6,457 nt of DNA from an uncultured Clostridia bacterium (GTDB taxonomy: Bacteria; Bacillota; Clostridia; Oscillospirales; CAG-272): the NCBI GenBank assembly GCA_904501985.1, contig CAJGCT010000060.1, forward strand, positions 1 to 6,457, in the 5' to 3' direction. Position 1 is the first letter of the stretch, and every line of letters begins with the position of its first letter. The translations under genes and the position numbers were made by a program. A model generated the notes under the pieces. That model searched no databases and was not told the origin of the DNA. It worked only from the letters and a program-made list of their open reading frames with translations. Below are positions 1-5,248 of this stretch, one piece after another.

Positions 1-249
1 ACGCAGGAAATCCTGTTTCACAGGCTTTCGCGGCTTCGCCGCTCCGCGCCGTGGCGCGGCTGCGCAATTGACGGCTTCGCAAAAATGCCCTTGCAAGCAA
101 GCATTTTTGCTTCATGGTATAATATACGCAGGAAATCCTGTTTCACAGGCTTTCGCGGCTTCGCCGCTCCGCGCCGTGGCGCGGCTGCGCAATTGACGGC
201 TTCGCAAAAATGCCCTTGCAAGCAAGCATTTTTGCTTCATGGTATAATA
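1..249. repeat. Two tandem copies of a 125-bp hairpin-rich intergenic repeat
   Basis: Positions 1-124 and 126-249 are identical when shifted by 125 bp; the units differ only at their last base (T at 125, A at 250). Each unit holds several inverted repeats. In copy 1 these are CAGGA/TCCTG (4-8 and 11-15), GCGGC-TTC-GCCGC (30-42), CCGCGC-CGTG-GCGCGG (44-59) and a perfect 10-bp stem GCAAAAATGC/GCATTTTTGC (79-88 and 101-110). The same elements lie 125 bp further on in copy 2. Each unit ends with TGGTATAAT, an extended -10-like sequence. The unit length is not a multiple of three, so the two copies are read in different frames, which argues against coding. Copy 1 begins at the window edge, so more copies may lie upstream. 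It resembles REP- or MITE-like intergenic repeats, but I do not recognise a named family and see no transposase. Confidence 0.93.
240..248 (+). promoter_or_regulatory. Extended -10 promoter-like element at the end of repeat copy 2
   Basis: TGGTATAAT is a perfect extended -10 (TG-N-TATAAT), and the identical sequence occurs at 115-123 in copy 1. No good -35 is found at 16-18 bp; the nearest TTGC-type hexamer (216-221) is 21 bp away. Transcription from here would read toward the gene at 325. Activity is a guess from sequence alone. Confidence 0.4.
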
Positions 250-264
250 ATTTACAAAAAACAC

Positions 265-293
265 TTGTCACCTTACACTAAATGTGGTACAAT
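265..293 (+). promoter_or_regulatory. Sigma-A promoter of the yqeG-trmO gene cluster
   Basis: The -35 TTGTCA (265-270) is separated by 17 bp from the -10 TACAAT (288-293). The -10 also has the extended TG dinucleotide at 285-286. The start of transcription would fall near position 300, leaving a leader of about 25 nt before the TTG start at 325. This is the best promoter in front of the first gene, and it lies just outside the 125-bp repeat. Confidence 0.8.
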
Positions 294-311
294 AATAATA
301 TCTGTAATAAC

Positions 312-316
312 GGAGG
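312..316 (+). promoter_or_regulatory. Ribosome binding site that fixes the TTG start of yqeG
   Basis: GGAGG lies 8 bp upstream of an in-frame TTG at 325. No ATG in this frame has a comparable site, and the in-frame ATG at 85 lies inside the non-coding tandem repeat. The site therefore selects TTG 325 as the start. Confidence 0.85.
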
Positions 317-324
317 ACACTCTC

Positions 325-831
325 TTGATTTCAAAGCTTCTTCCAACGAAAATATACAAGGATATATACGAAATAACACCCGATGAAATTGCCTCACAGG
401 GCATACGGGCGCTGATACTTGATATCGACAATACGCTTGTTACATATGATGACCCCACACCGACAGAAAGTGTTTCTGCATGGCTTTGTGCCATGCACAC
501 AGCCGGAATACAAACGGCATTTGTGTCAAACAATCACGCAGAACGGGTTGAGGGATTCTGCAAGGGGCTTTGCTGCTATTTTCACGCGGATGCGAAAAAA
601 CCGTCACGGAAATATCTGCGGCTTGCCATGGATCATATGGGGACAACGGCAGACGATACTGCCTGCGTGGGAGATCAGCTTTTTACGGATGTGCTTGCAG
701 GAAAGCGTGCCGGAATGAGGGCGTTTCTTGTACCGCCCATAAAGGATAAGCGAACTTTGTTTTTCAGAGCGAAGCGACTCCTTGAAAAGCCATTCCTGCG
801 GATATATTACAAGAAAAACAACAAAGCATGA
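325..831 (+). CDS. yqeG: YqeG family HAD-IIIA phosphatase
   Basis: A 168-residue protein, close to the roughly 170 residues usual for YqeG. All four HAD motifs are visible: motif I DIDNTLV (D33 nucleophile, D35 acid/base), motif II S68-N69-N70, a motif III lysine in AKKP (K91/K92), and motif IV GDQLFTD (D117 and D122, metal binding). The N-terminal stretch LLPTKIYKDIYEITP is characteristic of YqeG. It is a soluble, Mg-dependent phosphohydrolase. YqeG is related to the Gep4-type phosphatidylglycerophosphate phosphatases of mitochondria and plastids, but its substrate here is unproven. The start is TTG 325, chosen for its GGAGG site and for matching the family N terminus; extending to the ATG at 85 would translate the repeat. 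It is the first gene of the cluster, and its TGA overlaps the binding site of the next gene. In Bacillus subtilis yqeG also lies close upstream of aroE, with the GTPase gene yqeH between; no yqeH is seen here. Confidence 0.93.
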   Translation: MISKLLPTKIYKDIYEITPDEIASQGIRALILDIDNTLVTYDDPTPTESVSAWLCAMHTAGIQTAFVSNNHAERVEGFCKGLCCYFHADAKKPSRKYLRLAMDHMGTTADDTACVGDQLFTDVLAGKRAGMRAFLVPPIKDKRTLFFRAKRLLEKPFLRIYYKKNNKA

Positions 832-840
832 GGTGTTTTC

Positions 841-1293
841 ATGACCAAATTCTATAACCTTACAAAGATGCTTGCGGCGATGATGTTCCGCAAGGATTCA
901 CCCATTATTGCCGATGGGGCAATAGCTCCCGAAAGTGAGCCGGGAATAGTGCTGGCAAGAGTCCGCACACTTATTGATGAGCGTCATATAAACGCGGCTG
1001 AAAACCTGCTTTTTGATATGCTTGATATACAAAAGCCGGTGTACGCGGCAATTGCACTTGATTTTTACGCGCACCTGTCAATGCTTAGCGAAGAAGAGCT
1101 TGAGGCGGCGGATTTTTCCGTGGAGGAGATCGGACAGGGAATTGCCGATATGATGAAGATTTACAGAATCAGAATAGTTCAGAAAAACGACCCAAGAATA
1201 CAGGGCGCAAATGTGAAAAAGATACCCGTGGATGCGTCGGGAAAGATCCCACTGAATGTCCTTGCCGATAAGGATGCGGCGGAGAAAAAATAG
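841..1293 (+). CDS. Conserved protein of unknown function, probable DUF6483 family
   Basis: A 150-residue soluble protein with no signal peptide or membrane segment. The central part (about residues 40-95) looks helical and repeat-like: LIDERHINAAENLLFDMLD is followed by IALDFYAHLSMLSEEELEAADFSVEEI. The LSxEELExxxFSxEEI pattern matches my recollection of the Firmicutes family DUF6483; this assignment is from memory and needs a profile search. The C-terminal 35 residues are lysine-rich and probably flexible. The start is supported by GAGGTG (830-835), 5 bp before the ATG and overlapping the yqeG stop. The stop is 1 bp from the aroE start, so the gene is co-transcribed with yqeG and aroE and sits where Bacillus has yqeH; the two are not similar in sequence. 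No catalytic motif is evident, and an adaptor or regulatory role is only a guess. Confidence 0.8.
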   Translation: MTKFYNLTKMLAAMMFRKDSPIIADGAIAPESEPGIVLARVRTLIDERHINAAENLLFDMLDIQKPVYAAIALDFYAHLSMLSEEELEAADFSVEEIGQGIADMMKIYRIRIVQKNDPRIQGANVKKIPVDASGKIPLNVLADKDAAEKK

Positions 1294-1294
1294 T

Positions 1295-2152
1295 ATGATA
1301 GAAAGATTAAAGCTTGCTGTTCTCGGCTCGCCAATAGCACACAGCCGCTCACCGCAGCTTCAGACGTCATTTGCAAAAGACTGCGGCATTGCCGATTTCA
1401 CCTACGAGCGAATCGAAACCACCTGCGACACACTGCGTGGTACGATAAACCGACTGCGTGACGAGGGATACGACGGCTTTAACTGTACGATGCCACTTAA
1501 AACCGATATGGCGCGGCTTGCTGACAGCCTCAGCGAAGAAGCACGGATTTTGTGCTCGGCTAACACCGTAGCTGTCCGCGACGGAAAGTTTTATGCCGAC
1601 ACCACCGACGGTATTGGCATTCTTCTCACTGTGCGCCGCGGTTTCGGTGATATGACCCTTTCACCTGAGGCGGCGGTGAGGGGCAAGCGCGTGGTACTGC
1701 TTGGGGCAGGAGGCGCGGCAAGGTCGGTGGCACTGTCACTTAAAAATGCCGGTGCGGAGCTGATTATTCTTAACCGTACCGTTTCCGGTGCCAAAGAGCT
1801 TCGCGAAATGCTTGGTATCGACTGTCCCTGTCTGCCGCTCACCGATGAAGTGCTCTGCGGTGCGGCTGTGGAGTGCGACGTTCTTATAAACTGCACTGCT
1901 CTCGGAATGTCGGGTAAGCCGGAGTTTTCGTCTCTTTCGTTTGTTGATGCGCTTCGCGAAGATGCGCTTGTGGTTGATGCGGTATACAATCCCCTTGAAA
2001 CCGCACTTCTTAAAAGAGCAAAAGAACGCGGACTTGGTGCGCTCAGCGGACTTTGGATGCTTGTATATCAGGGTGCGGTTTCCTTTGAAAAGTGGTCGGG
2101 TGTGCTACCCGGGGAGGACGCCTGCGAGAGAGCCTTTGAAATTATAAAATAA
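1295..2152 (+). CDS. aroE: Shikimate dehydrogenase (NADP+)
   Basis: A 285-residue cytosolic enzyme reducing 3-dehydroshikimate to shikimate with NADPH, a late step of the shikimate (aromatic amino acid) pathway. The N-terminal substrate domain has GSPIAHSRSP (S17 and S19 bind shikimate), NCTMPLK with catalytic K69, SANTV (N90) and DTTDGIG with catalytic D105. The Rossmann domain has the glycine loop GAGGAA (137-142) and the basic NRT (160-162) typical of NADP binding. INCTALGM and DAVYNPLET follow, then the C-terminal YQGAVSFEKWSG with Q259. All key residues of true AroE are present, so the quinate-type and degenerate paralogues are less likely. NCTMP carries Cys where Val is usual, a mild substitution. 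The start ATG 1295 matches the family N terminus and has GGCGGAG 10 bp upstream; an in-frame ATG at 1256 would add 13 residues unlike the family. The preceding gene ends 1 bp before. Confidence 0.97.
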   Translation: MIERLKLAVLGSPIAHSRSPQLQTSFAKDCGIADFTYERIETTCDTLRGTINRLRDEGYDGFNCTMPLKTDMARLADSLSEEARILCSANTVAVRDGKFYADTTDGIGILLTVRRGFGDMTLSPEAAVRGKRVVLLGAGGAARSVALSLKNAGAELIILNRTVSGAKELREMLGIDCPCLPLTDEVLCGAAVECDVLINCTALGMSGKPEFSSLSFVDALREDALVVDAVYNPLETALLKRAKERGLGALSGLWMLVYQGAVSFEKWSGVLPGEDACERAFEIIK

Positions 2153-2163
2153 GAGGTACAGTA

Positions 2164-3063
2164 ATGTCAAACGCAAAATTCGGAGTTGCGGGAAGCTCGG
2201 ACAGCTTCTTTGCAAGCGGCAAAAAGCATACACACGAAGCTCCCGCATGGCTTGCGGAGCAGGGAATAGATGCCTACGAATATCAGGCAGGACGCGGATT
2301 CATGGCAGGCGAAGCTTCCATGAGACGTGTTGGCGACGAGGCGAGGGCAAACGGAATTTTGATGTCGCTCCATGCGCCCTATTTCATCTCTCTTTCAAGC
2401 GTGGAGCTTGAAAAACGCCTTAACTCCATCGAATATATTAAAAAGAGCCTGTGGGCGGCGGAGTGCCTTTCTGCGGACACCATTGTTGTTCACACGGGCA
2501 GTGCGGCGAAAATCTCCCGTGAGCAGGCGATGGAATACGCCGCGGACACGCTTTACAAGCTGTTCGAGGACATCGGTGACACCAATATACGAATCGGTCT
2601 TGAGACCATGGGCAAGTTAAATCAGCTTGGAACGCTTTCTGAGGTTTTGACCCTCTGTAAATTAGACAAGCGGCTTTATCCCGTAGTGGACTTCGGACAT
2701 CTTAACTGCCGCGGTCGGTCTGAGAGCGGCGTTTTCGACGGAATTTCCGATACACCCACAGGCGGAGTGTTTGCTTCGGTTGACGACTACCGCGCGGTGT
2801 TCGATAAAATAGCAAACACCCTCGGTGACAGCTACGCCGACACGCTTCACTGCCATTTTTCAAAGATAGAATACACAAAGCAGGGCGAGAAACGCCATGT
2901 GAACTTTGCGGACGACGGCTTTGAGCCGCCCTTTGAGCCGCTTATGGAAGCGATTATAAAGGAAAACGTGTCACCGCGCATTATCAGCGAGTCTGCCGGA
3001 ATGCAGAGCGAGGATGCGGCGGCGATGAAGGCGTATTATCTTAAATTAAAGGGAGAAGTCTGA
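2164..3063 (+). CDS. Endonuclease IV-like (AP endonuclease family 2) TIM-barrel protein
   Basis: A 299-residue protein of the xylose isomerase-like TIM-barrel superfamily, close in pattern to deoxyribonuclease IV (Nfo), which uses three zinc ions to cut DNA at abasic sites. Most Nfo metal ligands have visible equivalents: H70 (HAPYF), H110 (VVHTGS), E147 (GLETM), D176 and H179 (VVDFGHLN), H231 (HCHFSK), H245 (EKRH) and E276 (IISES). The aspartate of the Nfo DRH motif (D229 in E. coli) is replaced by K243 in EKRH, so one zinc site may be changed or lost. The protein may therefore be an AP endonuclease of a divergent subfamily or a relative with another substrate; a sugar isomerase/epimerase is less likely given the Nfo-type ligand order. 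The start has AAGAGG 7 bp upstream, overlapping the aroE stop. Its position between aroE and aroQ does not explain its role. Confidence 0.87.
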   Translation: MSNAKFGVAGSSDSFFASGKKHTHEAPAWLAEQGIDAYEYQAGRGFMAGEASMRRVGDEARANGILMSLHAPYFISLSSVELEKRLNSIEYIKKSLWAAECLSADTIVVHTGSAAKISREQAMEYAADTLYKLFEDIGDTNIRIGLETMGKLNQLGTLSEVLTLCKLDKRLYPVVDFGHLNCRGRSESGVFDGISDTPTGGVFASVDDYRAVFDKIANTLGDSYADTLHCHFSKIEYTKQGEKRHVNFADDGFEPPFEPLMEAIIKENVSPRIISESAGMQSEDAAAMKAYYLKLKGEV

Positions 3064-3084
3064 AAAACGGGTCGTTTTTCAGAC
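3058..3084 (+). other. Intercistronic hairpin over the stop codon of the endonuclease IV-like gene
   Basis: Positions 3058-3069 and 3073-3084 form a perfect 12-bp inverted repeat around a GGT loop, with the TGA stop (3061-3063) inside the left arm. The T5 run lies inside the right arm, and only ACAAAAC-like sequence follows, so it is not a classical terminator. A perfect 12-bp palindrome, AACTTCGAAGTT, follows at 3087-3098. It could attenuate transcription, or stabilise or process the mRNA between the upstream genes and aroQ. Confidence 0.7.
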
Positions 3085-3121
3085 AAAACTTCGAAGTTCT
3101 AAGAAAGGAATGGTCATAAAT

Positions 3122-3577
3122 ATGATGAAGATTCTTGTAATAAACGGTCCGAATCTTAATCTTACAGGCGAGAGGGAGACCGGTCACTACGGCACGGACA
3201 GCCTTGACACCATAAACGCGCGCATCACGGCAGAGGCGGAAAAAATAGGCGTTCAGGTTGAGTTTTATCAGTCAAATCACGAGGGTGGTATAATTGACCG
3301 CCTCCACGCGGCGCGTCCGGCGGCAAATGGCGGAATTGACGGTGTGCTCATCAATGCCGGCGCGTACACTCACTATTCATATGCTATCCGCGATGCAATT
3401 TCGGCAATAAAGCTGCCCACTGTGGAGATACATATGTCAAACATCCACGCACGCGAGGCTTTTCGCCATGAGTCGGTGATAACCCCTGTTTGCGTGGGGC
3501 AGATTTGCGGATTCGGGTGGTACAGCTACATTCTCGGACTCCATGCGGCGATAGATGAGGTAAACAAGAAAAAATGA
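3122..3577 (+). CDS. aroQ: 3-dehydroquinate dehydratase, type II
   Basis: A 151-residue protein, the normal size for type II dehydroquinase, a dodecameric cytosolic enzyme that converts 3-dehydroquinate to 3-dehydroshikimate, the substrate of AroE encoded upstream. Hallmarks in order: INGPNLN near the N terminus, R18-E19 and catalytic Y23 (HYGT), FYQSNHEGGIID (about 48-59), N78-A-G-AYTHYSYAIRDA, then VEIHMSNIHAREAFRH with E102, catalytic H104 and R115. I chose ATG 3122, with AAAGGA (3104-3109) 12 bp upstream, because the family begins with M-K-I-L-V-I-N-G-P-N-L-N. ATG 3110 directly abuts that site and adds four residues (MVIN), and ATG 3125 would also fit. It follows a 58-bp gap holding the stop-codon hairpin and overlaps the next gene by ATGA. 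Confidence 0.96.
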   Translation: MMKILVINGPNLNLTGERETGHYGTDSLDTINARITAEAEKIGVQVEFYQSNHEGGIIDRLHAARPAANGGIDGVLINAGAYTHYSYAIRDAISAIKLPTVEIHMSNIHAREAFRHESVITPVCVGQICGFGWYSYILGLHAAIDEVNKKK

Positions 3578-4392
3578 GCACAAAATACCTGTTTCTTGAT
3601 GTGGACGGGACGATTGTTGACTTTGACGGCACTATGGCGGAGTCAGCCGAGACGGCACTTAAGACGGCACAGAAAAACGGTCATAAGCTGATACTTTGCA
3701 CGGGCAGATGCACAGGACAGCTATATCCTATGCTAACCGAAAGGATAAATTTTGACGGATTTATCACCTCTGCCGGTGCAAGAGTGCGTTACGGCGGAAA
3801 AGTGATTTCGGAAAAAATATTCAGCCGCCAGCAGTTAAGACGGTTCATAAGAGTTTGCGATGAATCCGGTACATTTCTGTATGCTCATATTGACGAGGGA
3901 CTTGCGGCAACAGAAAAGGATATCAGAGGAATTTACGGGGTATTCAAGGAGATTGGCATTGACTCTGAGGCAACAAACTCGCTTCTCGGGAAAATCGCAC
4001 CGGTAGATTCACTTGAAATGGATGGAATTGAACGGCTGATATACTGTGGGTCGGCGTATGAGCATGAAGAAATGCGGGCGGTGCTTGGCGGCGAATTTAT
4101 GGTAGACCCGTACAGCTTTCAGAATATGCCAAATACAAGCGGCGAGGTAAATCTTGCAGGAGTTACAAAGGCAAGCGGAATTCATGCTCTTGTTTCACAC
4201 CTTGGTGCAAGCATGGACGATACTATAGCTTTTGGCGATAATTGGAACGATATTTCCATGATTCGCGCGGCGAAGATAGGCGTTGTTATGGGAAATGCTC
4301 CCGAAGAATTGAAAGCCGAAGCCGACATGGTAACGGATCACATAAGGCAGGACGGGCTGTATAACGCCTTTGTCCGTTTGGGACTGATATGA
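3574..4392 (+). CDS. Cof-type HAD-IIB family hydrolase
   Basis: A 272-residue protein, typical of Cof/HAD-IIB phosphatases, with a HAD core and an inserted C2 cap between motifs II and III. Motif I is FLDVDGTI (D9, D11), motif II CTGR (T43), motif III K199 in GVTKASGI, and motif IV GDNWNDISM (D222, D226). The cap occupies about residues 80-185. Relatives dephosphorylate sugar phosphates, flavin mononucleotide, pyridoxal phosphate and other small metabolites, and sequence alone does not fix the substrate. Its start ATG shares an ATGA with the aroQ stop, and only a distant GAGG (3557-3560, 13 bp away) is present, so translation is probably coupled to aroQ. It is unrelated in subclass to the YqeG-type HAD enzyme at the start of the cluster. 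Confidence 0.93.
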   Translation: MSTKYLFLDVDGTIVDFDGTMAESAETALKTAQKNGHKLILCTGRCTGQLYPMLTERINFDGFITSAGARVRYGGKVISEKIFSRQQLRRFIRVCDESGTFLYAHIDEGLAATEKDIRGIYGVFKEIGIDSEATNSLLGKIAPVDSLEMDGIERLIYCGSAYEHEEMRAVLGGEFMVDPYSFQNMPNTSGEVNLAGVTKASGIHALVSHLGASMDDTIAFGDNWNDISMIRAAKIGVVMGNAPEELKAEADMVTDHIRQDGLYNAFVRLGLI

Positions 4393-5066
4393 TGAAGACA
4401 ATCGCTCATATTCATACGAATTTTCCCGATAAATTCGGTATTCCGCGCCAGAGCGGATTACTTGACACCCTTGAGTCTAAAATCGTCTTTGAGCCTGAAT
4501 ACAGGGTCGCAGAAGCACTTCGGGGAATAGAACAGTGGTCGCATCTTTGGGTTATATGGGAGTTTTCAAAGTCGGTGCGTGATGATTGGTCGCCCACGGT
4601 ACGTCCGCCGAGGCTTGGGGGGAACACACGCGTTGGCGTGTTTGCCACACGCTCACCTTTCAGACCGAATCCCATCGGACTCTCCTGCGTAAAGCTTCTT
4701 CGGGTGGAGCATACTGCATCCGAGGGAACTGTGCTCATCGTCAGCGGTGCTGATATGCTTGACGGCACGCCGATTTACGATATCAAGCCGTATTTACCCT
4801 ATGCGGATTCCCACCCGGAGGCTTCGGGTGGCTTTGCAGAGGAGGTATTCGGTGCGAAGCTTTCGGTGGATTTTCCGGAAGAACTGCTAAGTAAGCTTCC
4901 CGAAAACAAGCGTGATGCCGCGGTTGCGATCCTTGCGGAAGACCCACGTCCTGCGGTACGACAAAACGATTCTGACAGAGTGTTCGGATTCGGATTTGCG
5001 GGATATGAGATAAAATTCACCGTAAAAGAATCTGTGGCGACGGTAGTATCGGTGGAAGAAACATAA
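4389..5066 (+). CDS. trmO: tRNA (N6-threonylcarbamoyladenosine(37)-N6)-methyltransferase TrmO
   Basis: A 225-residue TsaA/YaeB family protein, similar in length to E. coli TrmO (about 235). TrmO transfers a methyl group from S-adenosylmethionine to t6A at tRNA position 37, giving m6t6A next to the anticodon. Visible family motifs: PRQSGL (19-24), ALRGIEQWSHLWVIW (43-57), the signature TVRPPRLGGN followed by VGVFATRSPFRPNPIGLS (70-99), and DGTPIYDIKPYLPYADS (125 onward). The C-terminal domain has AEDPRPAVR and the terminal FGFGFAGYEIKF region, so both domains of a full-length TrmO are present. The start ATG 4389 overlaps the upstream stop by ATGA; ATG 4392 is an alternative one codon in. It is the last gene before the terminator. 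Confidence 0.96.
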   Translation: MMKTIAHIHTNFPDKFGIPRQSGLLDTLESKIVFEPEYRVAEALRGIEQWSHLWVIWEFSKSVRDDWSPTVRPPRLGGNTRVGVFATRSPFRPNPIGLSCVKLLRVEHTASEGTVLIVSGADMLDGTPIYDIKPYLPYADSHPEASGGFAEEVFGAKLSVDFPEELLSKLPENKRDAAVAILAEDPRPAVRQNDSDRVFGFGFAGYEIKFTVKESVATVVSVEET

Positions 5067-5110
5067 AAAGTGCGCACACTGCGATAAGTCTTACGGTGTG
5101 CGCTTTTTTT
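5065..5110 (+). terminator. Intrinsic terminator of the yqeG-trmO cluster
   Basis: GCGCACAC (5072-5079) pairs with GTGTGCGC (5096-5103). An inner CG(A)TAA/TTACG stem closes around a GTC loop, and seven T residues follow at 5104-5110. The A-run at 5066-5069 upstream of the stem could give weak termination on the other strand too, but the next gene on that side is not convergent. Confidence 0.9.
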
Positions 5111-5154
5111 AATATCGAATGGCGTTTGCGGCACATATAAATTGCCGAAAACGG

Positions 5155-5183
5155 TTGACAAAATGAGCGGTATAGTATATAAT
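5155..5183 (+). promoter_or_regulatory. Consensus sigma-A promoter of the antiporter gene
   Basis: TTGACA (5155-5160), a 17-bp spacer and TATAAT (5178-5183) match the sigma-70/sigma-A consensus exactly. Transcription would begin near 5190, leaving a leader of about 60 nt. Because a terminator lies between, the antiporter is an independent transcription unit. Confidence 0.92.
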
Positions 5184-5197
5184 ATCAATATATATAA

Positions 5198-5230
5198 TTT
5201 ACGCTTACTTTACACGCTCTTTACATAAAA
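5198..5230 (+). repeat. Three TTTAC words at 11-bp spacing in the antiporter leader
   Basis: TTTAC begins at 5198, 5209 and 5220, exactly one 11-bp step apart. The three 11-mers are TTTACGCTTAC, TTTACACGCTC and TTTACATAAAA, and the first two also contain CGCT. They lie between the predicted transcription start and the ribosome binding site. A repeated protein-binding site or chance in AT-rich DNA are both possible. Confidence 0.5.
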
Positions 5231-5248
5231 TTATACCCGGAGGATAGA

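Noticed and set aside
79..110. 10-bp hairpin in the repeat as a rho-independent terminator for an upstream gene
   Set aside because: The T-run is inside the stem rather than after it, and the stem is AT-rich at its base; no upstream gene is visible to test the idea.
18..221. Minus-strand open frame of 67 codons across the tandem repeat
   Set aside because: It is a by-product of GC-rich repeated DNA; the peptide merely repeats itself out of phase, resembles no family I know and is not supported by a promoter.
1..250. CRISPR array
   Set aside because: Only two 125-bp units are present and they abut without unique spacers; no cas genes are nearby.
85..324. N-terminal extension of the yqeG frame starting at ATG 85 (80 extra residues)
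   Set aside because: The extension is a translation of the 125-bp tandem repeat, has no ribosome binding site, and lies upstream of the best promoter. TTG 325 has GGAGG at good spacing and gives the family N terminus.
2920..2942. Short internal duplication (TTTGAGCCG twice, 12 bp apart) in the endonuclease IV-like gene
   Set aside because: It encodes FEP-P-FEP in frame and is too short to tell from chance or ordinary coding constraint.
3574..3660. Possible duplicated motif I (DVDGTI then DFDGTM) in the Cof-type hydrolase
   Set aside because: The first Asp pair matches the family position; the second DGT follows within the loop and probably has no catalytic meaning.
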